DNA from: Verrucosispora sioxanthis | GTDB taxonomy: Bacteria > Actinomycetota > Actinomycetes > Mycobacteriales > Micromonosporaceae | Direction of reading: 5' to 3' | DNA: 64,000 nucleotides | Assembly (NCBI RefSeq): GCF_010560025.1 | Contig: NZ_SAIY01000008.1 | Coordinates: forward strand, 62,001-126,000 | Shown: piece after piece, positions 8,792 through 17,877 of the stretch | Position numbering within the stretch: position 1 is the stretch's first letter | Layout of the letters: the number at the start of each line of letters is the position of its first letter | Translations under genes and position numbers: made by a program | Notes under the pieces: model-generated | What the model was told of the DNA's origin: nothing | What the model saw: only the letters and a program-made list of their open reading frames with translations | Database searches by the model: none

Positions 8792-8975
8792 CGAGTAAGA
8801 CCTCGGATGAGAAGCCGGGGAGACTACGCCCCGGTCAGGCAGACAGGGCCACGACACGACAGGCCGCCGTCAGGCGGCGGGGGTGTTCACCCCGAGATGT
8901 CGTCGTCCCCCGAAAGCATGTCGCGCGCTCCTCGCTGTGTACCGGGCGGTTGAACCGCGGGGGCCAAGCCTAGCA
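8792..8975 (-). promoter_or_regulatory. leader/attenuator region of the ABC-F gene
   Basis: On the minus strand a possible -10 (TAGGCT, about 8968-8973) is followed by a leader that contains a short ORF (8887-8919) and a series of hairpins: one overlapping the uORF stop (arms of 5 bp around 8879-8893), one with 6-bp arms and a 4-base loop at 8862-8877, and one with 6-bp arms and an 8-base loop at 8815-8834, about 25 bases before the start codon. This uORF-hairpin-gene layout is the known form of ribosome-mediated attenuation in drug-inducible ABC-F genes. Mutually exclusive folding has not been tested. Confidence 0.55.
8887..8919 (-). CDS. putative 10-residue leader peptide (uORF)
   Basis: Short ORF reading MLSGDDDISG then TGA. 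It has an ideal Shine-Dalgarno GAGGAG at 8928-8933, 8 bases from the ATG, better than that of many genes in the window. Its stop codon lies inside a small hairpin. The position, about 95 bases before the ABC-F start, fits a drug-sensing leader peptide on which a stalled ribosome would change leader folding. Ten codons with a good RBS can occur by chance in GC-rich DNA; conservation in relatives would decide. Confidence 0.5.
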   Translation of the reverse strand: MLSGDDDISG

Positions 8976-9001
8976 AGTGCCGGTCCCGGCCGGGCCCGAG
9001 C

Positions 9002-9047
9002 CGGCGACCCACCCGCCGAGCCCCGAACCTCGGCGGGTGGGTCGCCG
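9002..9047 (-). terminator. strong terminator hairpin after the APC permease gene
   Basis: Perfect 19-bp inverted repeat (9002-9020 with 9029-9047) around an 8-base loop, starting directly after the permease stop codon at 9049. It insulates the permease transcript from the ABC-F leader downstream. Confidence 0.8.
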
Positions 9048-9048
9048 A

Positions 9049-10320
9049 TCAGGACCGGATTCGACCGCGCACCCGCAGGTAGAGCAGCGCCGCCGCGGTC
9101 ACCGCCACCGGCCAGAGCAGGTAGACACCGGTCATGGCCAGGAGGAACAGCACCACACCGATGGTCGCGGCGGCGGCGTACCAGGCGGCGCTGCGGCGGG
9201 GCAGCAGCCGCAGCGCCGCCGCGACACCGATCACGTAGACGGTGCTGAAGGAACCGGTCGTGACCAGCACCAGCGAGTGGGTGTCGAGACCGGTGACAAG
9301 TGTCGCGCCGAGCGCGAGCAACGCCAGGGTGGCGGTGACCGCGAGGCTGCGGCGGGGCACCTCGCCCGCCACGCTGCCCCGGGCGAGCCAGGCGGGCAAC
9401 GCCCCGTCTCGGCCGAGGGCCGCACCGAGCTTCGCCGCTCCGGCGTAGTAGGCGTTCATCGCGCCGAAGGTCAGCAGCAATGCCGCCCCGGCGACCAACC
9501 AGCGGACGTCGCCGCCGAGCGCGACCGCGAACAGTTCACCAAGCGGCGCCGTGGAGTCCGCTGCCGCCGAGCCGAGTACGGCGACGGTCGCGAAGGCCAC
9601 CGCCAGGTACAGCGCACCAACCACGACGACCGCCGCGGCGGTGGCCCGGGGCAGGTCCCGCTCCGGACGGCGGAACTCGCCGGTCAGGTGGGTGATCGCC
9701 TCCCAACCGACGAAGCTCCACATCAGCAGCGCCGCCGCGGGGCCCACGGCGGCCAGGCCACGTGGGGCGAAGGGCGTGAGGTTCGCGGCGTCCGTGTGTG
9801 GCAGCGACAACAGCACCGCCAGCAACAGGAGCACGACAAGGGCCCCGGCGAGCGCGAGTTGCACCCGGCCGGCGAGCTGCACTCCGGCGTGGTTGGTGAC
9901 GGTGACCGCGACCATCAGCAGCACCGCCGTGACCGCGACGGTGCGCGTACCGCCGCCGACCGCCGCCTCGACGTAGGCCGCGCCGAACAGCGCCGCCGCG
10001 GCCGCGCCCGGTGGCACCGCGAAGTAGAAACACCATCCGACGACGGCCGCTGCCCGCGACCCGAAGGCCATCCGGGCGTACGTCGAGACGCCACCGGCGT
10101 CCGGGTGGCGGGAACCGAGCGCGGCGAAGGTGGCCGCCAGTGGGGCGGAGACGAGCACGAGCAGCAGCCAGGCGAGCAGCGAGGCGGGACCGGCGGCCTC
10201 GGCGGCCAACGCGGGCAGCGCGATCACCCCGGTACCCAGTACGGCACCGACGTAGAGTGCGGTGCCCTGGGCGGCGGTGAGCCGTCCGCCGGTCACCGGC
10301 GTGGCACGGGTCTGGGTCAT
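9049..10320 (-). CDS. APC superfamily amino acid permease
   Basis: 423-residue inner-membrane protein with about 12 hydrophobic segments. The N-terminal VGAVLGTGVIALP is the unwound helix-1 motif (GxGI-like) of amino acid-polyamine-organocation transporters, and the SFVGWEAITHLTGEFRRPERDLPRA segment is typical of helix 6 to loop 6-7. Overall it is closest to YjeH-type exporters and putative amino acid permeases. The substrate is unknown. It is divergent from a GlxA-type regulator with only 70 bp between the starts, so that regulator may control it. It is followed directly by a strong terminator. Confidence 0.85.
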   Translation of the reverse strand: MTQTRATPVTGGRLTAAQGTALYVGAVLGTGVIALPALAAEAAGPASLLAWLLLVLVSAPLAATFAALGSRHPDAGGVSTYARMAFGSRAAAVVGWCFYFAVPPGAAAAALFGAAYVEAAVGGGTRTVAVTAVLLMVAVTVTNHAGVQLAGRVQLALAGALVVLLLLAVLLSLPHTDAANLTPFAPRGLAAVGPAAALLMWSFVGWEAITHLTGEFRRPERDLPRATAAAVVVVGALYLAVAFATVAVLGSAAADSTAPLGELFAVALGGDVRWLVAGAALLLTFGAMNAYYAGAAKLGAALGRDGALPAWLARGSVAGEVPRRSLAVTATLALLALGATLVTGLDTHSLVLVTTGSFSTVYVIGVAAALRLLPRRSAAWYAAAATIGVVLFLLAMTGVYLLWPVAVTAAALLYLRVRGRIRS

Positions 10321-10390
10321 GTGATCACCGTCGTCCGGGCCGGCCGGCCGGGACAGCCGGATTGGCGACGAGCTGCGTTAGATTTCTGCC

Positions 10391-11404
10391 ATGCGTCCGC
10401 ACGTCGTCGCGGTGGCGGTGACCGACAACCTGCCGATCTTCGAGCTGGCGGTCCCGCAGGAGGTGTTCGGCACCGACCGGCGGGACATCGTCGACCCGTG
10501 GTACGAGCTGCGGCTGTGCGCGGCCGAGCCGGGCCCGCTGCGTACCACCGGTGGATCGTGGCTCGACCCCGCGTACGGCCTGGACGACCTGGCCGAGGCC
10601 GACACCGTGCTGGTGCCCGGGTGCGCCCGACCGACCCAGGCCAATCCCCCGGCCGAGCTGGTCGAGGCGCTGCGCATCGCGTACGCGCGGGGCCGACGCA
10701 TCGTCGGCATCTGCACCGGCGCGTACCCGATCGCCGCGGCCGGTCTGCTCGACGGCCGCCGCGCCACCACGCACTGGATGAACGCGCAGGACTTCGCCGG
10801 CCGGTTCCCACTCGTCGACCTCGACCCCCGGGTGCTGTACGTGGCGGAGGGCACCGTCTTCACCTCGGCGGGTACGGCCGCCGCCATCGATCTGTGTCTG
10901 CACCTGGTGCGGCTGGACCACGGCGCCGCGGTGGCGAACGAGGTGGCGCGGCGGATGGTGGTGGCACCGCCGCGGGGTGCCGACCACACCCAGTATCCGG
11001 CGCCGCCGGTGCGGGGAGTCTCGCCGGCCGACCTGAGCCCGGTGCTGGAGTGGGCCCGGCAACGCCTGGACCGGCCGCTGTCGGTCAACGACCTGGCCCG
11101 CGCGGCGAACCTGAGTCCGCGCACCCTGGCCCGCCGGTTCCGCGACTCGCTCGGCACCACCCCGTTGCAGTGGCTGTTGGAGCAGCGGGTCCGGTTGGCC
11201 CAGGAGCTGCTGGAGACCACCGAGGATCCGGTCGAGCGGATCGCGCACCGCACCGGCTTCGGCAGCGGTGCGAACCTGCGCCAGCACTTCGGCCGGATCA
11301 GCGGAATGACCCCACAGACCTACCGGCACGTCTTCCGGTACCGGGCCGGCGCGACGGCCCGTCCGACCGCGCCGTCACGGCCGGCCGGACAACCGCTCGG
11401 ATAG
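10391..11404 (+). CDS. GlxA family transcriptional regulator (DJ-1/PfpI + AraC)
   Basis: 337 residues. Residues 1-170 form a DJ-1/PfpI-like amidotransferase fold, with the cysteine in GICTGAYPIAAAG at the nucleophile elbow and the typical FTSAGTAAAIDLCLHLV stretch. Residues about 215-315 form an AraC-type double helix-turn-helix (LSVNDLARAANLSPRTLARRF; VERIAHRTGFGSGANLRQHF). Such proteins are regulators that may sense small amine or amide metabolites. It sits head to head with the APC permease, its likeliest target. Confidence 0.9.
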   Translation: MRPHVVAVAVTDNLPIFELAVPQEVFGTDRRDIVDPWYELRLCAAEPGPLRTTGGSWLDPAYGLDDLAEADTVLVPGCARPTQANPPAELVEALRIAYARGRRIVGICTGAYPIAAAGLLDGRRATTHWMNAQDFAGRFPLVDLDPRVLYVAEGTVFTSAGTAAAIDLCLHLVRLDHGAAVANEVARRMVVAPPRGADHTQYPAPPVRGVSPADLSPVLEWARQRLDRPLSVNDLARAANLSPRTLARRFRDSLGTTPLQWLLEQRVRLAQELLETTEDPVERIAHRTGFGSGANLRQHFGRISGMTPQTYRHVFRYRAGATARPTAPSRPAGQPLG

Positions 11405-11466
11405 GCGGCGACGGCACTGTCGCCCGGCACCGGTTCGACGGCGGGCGGCGCTGCGTCGTTACCGGA

Positions 11467-11480
11467 AACTTCCGGAAGTT
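11467..11480. promoter_or_regulatory. palindromic operator candidate upstream of the xylanase gene
   Basis: Perfect 14-bp palindrome AACTTCCGGAAGTT about 106 bp upstream of the xylanase start. It resembles the GAAAC/GTTTC-type inverted repeats found upstream of actinomycete xylanase genes and read by LacI-type regulators. A second short inverted repeat (CACCAC/GTGGTG) follows at about 11485-11500. The 180-bp gap otherwise holds only the promoter, and an AGAGGGA ribosome binding site precedes the ATG at 11586. Confidence 0.45.
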
Positions 11481-11585
11481 CTGGCCACCACGGTGGTGTC
11501 GACATAGCATGCACGCGCTTGAATCCGTCCGAAGAGCCACGTCAGACACACCCCACCAGCACCGATATTAAATAGAGGGATTTCG

Positions 11586-14500
11586 ATGCGCCTCTGGAAC
11601 CTCTCCCGCCGATCACGACGCCGATCCCGAACCATCGCCCTGCTCTGCTCGGCCGCGCTCGTCACCGCGGTCGCCGTGGCACCCGCACCGGCGGCCGCCG
11701 CCGAAGTCGTCCTCGCCAACGACTTCGAGTCCGGCTCGTACGCACCGTGGGGACCGCGCGGCGACATCACCCTCGCCATCACCGACGAGGGCCACGAGAG
11801 CGACAGCAGCCTGTCCGTCACCGGCCGCACGGCGAACTGGCAGGGCCCGGCCACGAGCGCGACGGCACTGTTCCACCCCGGTACGCAGTACTCGGTCACC
11901 GCCTGGGTGAAGCTTCCGGCCGGCACCGAAGGCACCGCGGGCGTGCACTTCACCGTCGAGGCGACCCCCGCCGACGGCGGCGACAACACCTACACCTGGA
12001 TCGGCGGGGACGTCGCCACCACCGCCGACGGCTGGGTGCAGATCGGCGGCACGTACACGCTGCCCGACGGGCTCAGCGCCGCCACCCTCTACGTCGAGGC
12101 GGCGGAGAGCACCCCGTTCCTCGTGGACGACGTGCTGATCACCGCACCGGACGGCGAACCGGGCGGACCCGAGCCCGGCACCGTCGTCATCGACACCGAC
12201 TTCGAGGACGGGCTGGACGGCTGGGGCCCCCGCGACAGCGGTCCCGGCGCCCCGACCGTCGAGATCAGCGACGTCGCGCACGGCGGTACGGCCGCGGCGC
12301 TGGTCACCGACCGGGTCAACCAGGGTGCCGGGCTCGGACGTGACGTGGCCGGCCTGTTCGAGGCGGGCGTCACCTACGAGTTCAACGCCTGGCTGCGGTT
12401 CGCCGACGGGCAGCCGACCGACCAGATCTGGCTCAGCCTGGCCAGCACCGCCGGCGGCAGCCAGTCGTTCAGCACCCTCGCCCAGTTCGAGTCCATCACC
12501 AACACGGGCTGGACCGAGGTGAGCGCCCGGTTCACCATGCCCGCCTCGGACGAGGCGCTGCTCTACTTCGAGACCCGCTGGCAGGGCGCGGACGTGGCCG
12601 GCAACACCAGCGACTTCCTGGTCGACGACATCGTCGTCCGGGTGCCGGAGCCACCGGTCATCGAGGACCTCACCCCGATTCACGAGACCACCGACTTCCC
12701 CGTCGGCGTGGCCATCGACGCCCGGGAGACCGTCGGCGGCGCCGCCGAGTTGCTGAACCGGCACTTCAACCAGGTCACTCACGAGAACCACATGAAGCCC
12801 GAGGCCTGGTACGACGACGAGCGCACCTTCCGACCGCACGAGCAGGCGCTCGCGGTGATGGACTTCGCCCGCGACAACGACCTGCGCGTCTACGGTCACG
12901 TGCTGGTCTGGCACAGCCAGACCCCGGCCTGGTTCTTCCAGGACGCCGACGGTCAGCCGCTGACCACGTCCGCGGCAGACCGGCAGTTGCTGCGCGACCG
13001 GCTGCGTACCCACATCTTCGACGTCGCCGAGTCACTGTCCGAGCGCTACGGCCGGTTCGGCTCCCCCACCAACCCGCTGTACGCCTGGGACGTCGTCAAC
13101 GAGGTCATCAGCGACAGCGGTGAGTACGCCGACGGCCTGCGCCGCAGCGAGTGGTACCGGATCCTCGGCGAGAGCTTCATCGACCTGTCGTTCGAGTACG
13201 CGCACGAGGCGTTCAACGACGTCCACGCCGTACCCGGCAGCGACCCGGTCACCCTGTTCATCAACGACTACAACACCGAGCAGAGCGGCAAGCAGGCCCG
13301 CTACCGGGCGCTGGTGCAGCGGCTGGTCGACCGGGACGTGCCGATCGACGGGGTGGGTCACCAGTTCCACGTCTCGCTGGCCACACCGGTCAGCAGCCTG
13401 GCGGCCACCCTGGACACCTTCGCCGACCTGCCGCTGACCCAGGCCGTCACCGAACTCGACGTCACCACCGGCACCCCGGTGACCCAGGCACGGCTGATCG
13501 AGCAGGGCTACTTCTACCGGGACGCCTTCCGGATCTTCCGGGAGCACACCGACGACCTGTTCGCCGTCACCGTGTGGGGGCTCACCGACGGCCGTTCGTG
13601 GCGGTCGGCCAACGCGCCGCTGCTGTTCGACGACAACCTGCGGGCCAAGCCGGCCTACTACGGGGCGGTGGACGGCGACCTGCCGGCACGTCTGCGCACG
13701 GCCAACGTCTTCGCCGGTGACGTGGCCCTCACCGCCGCCGCACCGAAGGACCTGACCTGGCGCAAGCTGCCCCTGCACCCGATCGAGGACACGGCCCGGT
13801 TCCAGCTGCGCTGGGCACCGGACCACCTGACCGCGTACGTCACGGTCGACGACGCCTCGGTCTCCGGCGACGACCAGGTCACCTTCGCCCTGGGCGACGA
13901 GACGTACCGGGTCGCCCGCGACGGCGACGGCGATGTGCCGGCCGTGGCGGCCGAGCGGGACGGTGGCTACCACCTGGTCGCCCACCTGCCGCTGGCCGAC
14001 GCCGCCGAGGGGCAGACCCGCACCTTCGACGTACGGGTGACCGACGACGGCACCACCTCCGGCTGGAACACCCCGGGCGCCGTGGGCACCCTGAGCCTGG
14101 TGGAGGAACTGTCGTATCTGGAGGTACGGGAGACGGCCACCGCGCCGGCCATCGACGGCACCGTGGACGCCGGCTGGGCCCAGGCCACCTCGGTCACCAC
14201 GGCCAAGCAGGTCTCCGGCACCGACGGCGCGACCGCGAACGTCCGCACCCTCTGGCGGGGCCAGACGCTGTACGTGCTGGCCGAGGTCACCGATCCGGTG
14301 GTGGACGTCTCCGGCTCCGACCCGTGGACCCAGGACTCGGTCGAGATCTACGTCGACGCCGGCAACGCCAAGAACGGTCCCTTCCGCTACGACGACACCC
14401 AGATCCGGATCAACGCCGACAACGTCGTCTCCTTCGGCACCGGCGACGAGGCGTTCCAGGCCGGACGGCTGGAGAGCGCGGCCGTGCGTACCGACACCGG

Positions 14501-14954
14501 ATACACCGTCGAGGCGGCGATCAGCCTGCTCGAATACGGTGGCCTCGGCACGTTCCACGGCCTGGACTTCCAGGTCAACGACGCCTCCGACGGCGCACGC
14601 ACGTCGATCCGCAACTGGGCGGAGCAGAACGGCGAGGGTTACCAGACCACCGCCCGCTGGGGCGTCGGCCGGCTGGTCGCGGGCTCGAACGTGGAGATCG
14701 CGATGGAGCGGATCGCCCGGTGGAACTCCGACAGCGGCGGCGGCTACTGCGCCACCGTCACCGCCACCAACAACGGCGACAAGGCCGTCGAGTGGACGGC
14801 CGTGGTCGACCTGGAGGGTGACATCTACACCGCCTGGAACTTCAAGCGGGAGCGACTGACCGACGGCAGCTACCGGATCCGGGGAGTCGACTGGAACCGG
14901 ACCCTGGCCGCCGGCGCCAGCACCTTCAGCATCGGATACTGCGCCAACCTGTGA
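11586..14954 (+). CDS. secreted modular endo-1,4-beta-xylanase (GH10) with multiple carbohydrate-binding modules
   Basis: 1122 residues. A twin-basic signal peptide (residues 1-40, ending APAAAA) directs export. Two CBM4_9/CBM22-like beta-sandwich modules (about 40-190 and 205-355, each ending FLVDDV) precede the GH10 barrel (about 365-695). The barrel has HENHMKPEAW, WHSQTPAWFF, the acid/base Glu506 in WDVVNEV and the nucleophile Glu623 in VTELDV. Then come a linker domain, a CBM9-like module (about 845-1030, beginning APAIDGTVDAGW) and a C-terminal CBM2-like module (about 1035-1122) bounded by the usual two Cys residues. It hydrolyses xylan outside the cell. It is monocistronic with a strong terminator. 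Confidence 0.93.
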   Translation: MRLWNLSRRSRRRSRTIALLCSAALVTAVAVAPAPAAAAEVVLANDFESGSYAPWGPRGDITLAITDEGHESDSSLSVTGRTANWQGPATSATALFHPGTQYSVTAWVKLPAGTEGTAGVHFTVEATPADGGDNTYTWIGGDVATTADGWVQIGGTYTLPDGLSAATLYVEAAESTPFLVDDVLITAPDGEPGGPEPGTVVIDTDFEDGLDGWGPRDSGPGAPTVEISDVAHGGTAAALVTDRVNQGAGLGRDVAGLFEAGVTYEFNAWLRFADGQPTDQIWLSLASTAGGSQSFSTLAQFESITNTGWTEVSARFTMPASDEALLYFETRWQGADVAGNTSDFLVDDIVVRVPEPPVIEDLTPIHETTDFPVGVAIDARETVGGAAELLNRHFNQVTHENHMKPEAWYDDERTFRPHEQALAVMDFARDNDLRVYGHVLVWHSQTPAWFFQDADGQPLTTSAADRQLLRDRLRTHIFDVAESLSERYGRFGSPTNPLYAWDVVNEVISDSGEYADGLRRSEWYRILGESFIDLSFEYAHEAFNDVHAVPGSDPVTLFINDYNTEQSGKQARYRALVQRLVDRDVPIDGVGHQFHVSLATPVSSLAATLDTFADLPLTQAVTELDVTTGTPVTQARLIEQGYFYRDAFRIFREHTDDLFAVTVWGLTDGRSWRSANAPLLFDDNLRAKPAYYGAVDGDLPARLRTANVFAGDVALTAAAPKDLTWRKLPLHPIEDTARFQLRWAPDHLTAYVTVDDASVSGDDQVTFALGDETYRVARDGDGDVPAVAAERDGGYHLVAHLPLADAAEGQTRTFDVRVTDDGTTSGWNTPGAVGTLSLVEELSYLEVRETATAPAIDGTVDAGWAQATSVTTAKQVSGTDGATANVRTLWRGQTLYVLAEVTDPVVDVSGSDPWTQDSVEIYVDAGNAKNGPFRYDDTQIRINADNVVSFGTGDEAFQAGRLESAAVRTDTGYTVEAAISLLEYGGLGTFHGLDFQVNDASDGARTSIRNWAEQNGEGYQTTARWGVGRLVAGSNVEIAMERIARWNSDSGGGYCATVTATNNGDKAVEWTAVVDLEGDIYTAWNFKRERLTDGSYRIRGVDWNRTLAAGASTFSIGYCANL

Positions 14955-15005
14955 CACCCGGCCGGGCCACGGCGGCGGACATGCCGCCGGGCCGGTGAGG
15001 TGGTT

Positions 15006-15048
15006 CCGGTGGCGGCCACTGCCCGCTGAGGGCGGTGGCCGCCACCGG
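15006..15048 (+). terminator. terminator hairpin after the xylanase gene
   Basis: 19-bp stem (15006-15024 with 15030-15048; 18 Watson-Crick pairs and one G-T) around a 5-base loop, about 50 bp after the xylanase stop. The rest of the 270-bp gap holds no gene and contains the start region of the copper cassette. Confidence 0.75.
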
Positions 15049-15226
15049 CCTGTCCGCGATCCGGCCGGCCCGGAGGCGACCCGACTCGGCACGCCCTGCC
15101 GGGCACGAGCGTCGCCCGAATCGCGGAAAAGTGGGCGTGGTCGGGAACTTCGGACGACCCGCGACCGACCACTTGACCGTGACGTGCCGCGCAGGTCGCG
15201 GACCACCCTCCGGAAAGGTTGTTGCA

Positions 15227-15934
15227 ATGATGGTTCTCAGACGTCGCAGGCTCGCGCAGGCCGGCGCCCTCGGAGTCTTCACCGCCACGGCGGTGGCGCT
15301 CACCGGAGCACCGGCCGCCGCGCACGTCACGGTCAGCCCGTCGGTCACCACCGCAGGTTCCTACACCGTCCTGACGTTCGGTGTACCGCACGGCTGCGAC
15401 AAGTCGGCCACCACGAAGGTGTCCATCAAGATGCCGGAGCAGATCGTCTCGGTCACTCCGACGGTCAACTCGAACTGGACCGTGCAGAAGGTGATGGCCG
15501 AGCTGAACCCGCCGGTCAAGGACAGCCACGGCAACGAGATCACGCAGCGGGTCACCGAGGTGGTCTACACCGCGAAGACGCCGCTGCCGGCCGACCTGCG
15601 GGACACCTTCGAGCTGTCGTTGAAACTGCCGGACGCTGCCGGCGAGACGCTGGCCTTCCCGGCCGTGCAGACCTGCGAGCAGGGTGAGACGCCGTGGGTG
15701 GAGATGCCCGCCGCCGGTCAGGACGCCGATGAGCTGGAGCACCCGGCACCGACGTTCGTGCTGACTGCGAAGGCCGACGCCGACGCCGAGGAGGCGGCCG
15801 TGCAGCCGGTGTCGCAGACCACCGAGGAGCCGGCTGGCGGCACCGGTGTCGTCGGTTGGATCGCCCTGGTGCTCGGTGCCCTGGGCCTGGTGGCCGGCGG
15901 GCTGGCGCTGCTGCGTACCCGCAAGGCCGCCTGA
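15227..15934 (+). CDS. ycnI: YcnI family copper-associated exported membrane-anchored protein
   Basis: 235 residues from the first of two consecutive ATGs (15227/15230), preceded by GGAAAGG. The signal peptide ends APAAA, leaving an N-terminal His (HVTVSPS), which together with a Trp binds Cu(II) in YcnI proteins. The DUF1775 domain spans about 35-170 (HGCDKSATTKVSIKMPE; SNWTVQ). A single membrane anchor and basic tail lie at the C-terminus (about 210-230). It is the first gene of a copper cassette with copCD and a second YcnI-like gene; copper delivery or acquisition outside the membrane is the likely role. Confidence 0.88.
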   Translation: MMVLRRRRLAQAGALGVFTATAVALTGAPAAAHVTVSPSVTTAGSYTVLTFGVPHGCDKSATTKVSIKMPEQIVSVTPTVNSNWTVQKVMAELNPPVKDSHGNEITQRVTEVVYTAKTPLPADLRDTFELSLKLPDAAGETLAFPAVQTCEQGETPWVEMPAAGQDADELEHPAPTFVLTAKADADAEEAAVQPVSQTTEEPAGGTGVVGWIALVLGALGLVAGGLALLRTRKAA

Positions 15935-15953
15935 CGGGCGGGCGACCTTGCGG

Positions 15954-17877
15954 GTGAGGTCGCGCGGCACGTGGGCGGTGCCGGGTCGGCGTGCGCGGCG
16001 GGCGTGGACCGCCGCGCTCGCCGCGCTGCTCGGCCTGCTGGCCGCTGTCGCGCCGGCGACGCCGGCCGCCGCCCACGCGGTGCTGCTGGGCACCGACCCG
16101 GCAAACGGTGCCGTGCTGGCCACCGTCCCGGCCGAGGTGTCACTGACGTTCAACGAGCCGGTGACGGTACGCCCCGGCGGGGTCCGGCTCCTCGATGCGG
16201 CGGGCGAGGAACTGTCCACCGACAGCCGGTCGGTCGACACCACCGTGGTCCTGACCGTCCCACCGGACCTGGCCAGTGGCACCTACATCGTGGCGTTCCG
16301 GGTGATCTCGGCGGACAGTCATCCCGTATCCGGGGGCTTCAGCTTCGCCGTCGGTGCGCCGAGCAGCGCGGCAGTCGCGCTGCCGGAGAGCAGCCCGAGC
16401 CGCGCCCTGGACCTCCTGCGCCAAACGGCCGAGGCGGTCGCCTACCTCGGCCTGCTGGTCGGTGCGGGTTTGCTGGTCTTCCTGCTCGTACTGCTGCGCG
16501 CGGAGGCACCGATCCTGCGGCGGCGGCTGCTGCGGCTCGCCGGCTGGTCGGCGGGCCTGACCGTGCTGGCCCGGCTGGTGTTGGTGCCGGCCGTCCCCGC
16601 ATGGCAGGACGGTGGCGAACTGACCGGGCTCATCGACGGGGCCCAGTGGCTGACCGGTCTGCGGTCGGAGGAGGCGCTGAGTTCGGTGCTGGTCGTCCTC
16701 GGGCTGGGCGTCGCACTGTGGGCCACGGCAGCCGCCGGCGCACCGGCAATCCAGCAGCCCGCCACCGCCGCCGCCGGGATGCGGGCGCGCCGGAGCCTGC
16801 CACCGCAGCCGCCGTCGGGACACCGGCGGCACAGCGGTCCGGATCCCCGGGGCACCGCCCCAGGAGCCCGTTGTCGTCGAGACACCGCCGCTGCCGGGAG
16901 GCCCGGCAGTCGTCGAGGCGGAGACGGACGTGGGGTCCGCCGTCCCCGGCGGCCGACCGGCTCGACCCGCCGTGCTGGCCGCTCTCGCGTTCGCCGGTGT
17001 CACCCTCGCCTGGGGAGCGGTCGCCCTGGTCGGGCATACCCGCACCTACGGTCCGGCCTGGCTGGTCGTTCCGGCCGACATCCTGCACGTCAGCACCGCC
17101 GGGGTGTGGCTGGGCGGGTTGGTGGCACTGCCTTGGACTCTGAGCCGGTCGGTCGACCTGGGGGCAGGCGCGGCAGTCCGGGCGGTGTCCGCGTTCTCCC
17201 GTATCGCCGCCGTCCTGGTCGGCCTGCTCGGCGCCGCCGGACTGCTGCTCGCGTGGCGCATCCTGCGGTCCTGGGAGGCACTGTGGGCCACCTCGTACGG
17301 TCTGGCGCTGCTCGCCAAGATCGCGCTGACCGTCGTGGTGCTCCTCGTCGCCGCCCACAACCGGTTTCGCCTCGTGCCCCGCGTCGTCGCCGCCGACCGG
17401 GACGACGGCTCCGAGGTGGCCTGGCGGCTGCTGCGCCGCACCGTCCGGGTGGAGGCCGCGTTGCTTGTCGGTGTCGTCGTCGCCACCGGGTTCCTGGTCA
17501 CACAGAGCCCGGTCGTCGAGGCCGCGCCCCGACCGGCGGCGGACGCCGCCACCGGTCCGACAGTGGTGGAGACGCCGCTCGGCACGGGTCGCGCGGTCGC
17601 CCGGTTCACCCCCGGAAAGGTAGGAGTGAACTCGATGGAACTGGAACTCGTCGACGCCGCCGGTCAGCCCGTGGTCCCGGTGGCGGACCCGAAGCTGACG
17701 GTGCTGCTGCCGGCGATGGACATCGGCCCGCTGGAACGGACGTTGGCGTCCACCGGCCCGGGCCGGTACGAGGCCGTCGTCGACCTGCCCCTCGCCGGCT
17801 CGTGGGTGGTGCAGGCCAGCGTGCGGACCTCGAAGTACGAGAATCCGATCGCCCGGTTCACGGTGGACGTGCGATGA
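15954..17877 (+). pseudogene. CopC-CopD copper resistance/uptake fusion, frameshifted
   Basis: From the GTG at 15954 the frame encodes a signal peptide ending PAAA, the CopC domain with mature N-terminal His (HAVLLGTDP) and the conserved ISADSHPVSGG, then the first membrane helices of CopD (to about 16740). The rest of CopD (seven more hydrophobic segments from PAVLAALAFAGV, the GHTRTYGPAWLVVPADILHV and AHNRFRLVPRV motifs, and a C-terminal YtkA/FixH-like domain) continues in another frame to the stop at 17877. A net +1 shift lies in a GC-rich Ala/Pro linker between about 16740 and 16880. No ribosome binding site precedes the second half. It is a real frameshift mutation or a sequencing error in a low-complexity run. 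Confidence 0.8.

Noticed and set aside
8977..11571. 864-codon plus-strand open frame across the permease and regulator genes
   Set aside because: It is antisense to the APC permease and out of frame in the GlxA-type gene, with Arg/Gly-rich content and no family similarity.
13032..15227. 731-codon minus-strand open frame opposite the xylanase
   Set aside because: Antisense to the GH10 and CBM modules; Val/Gly/Arg-rich with no domain.
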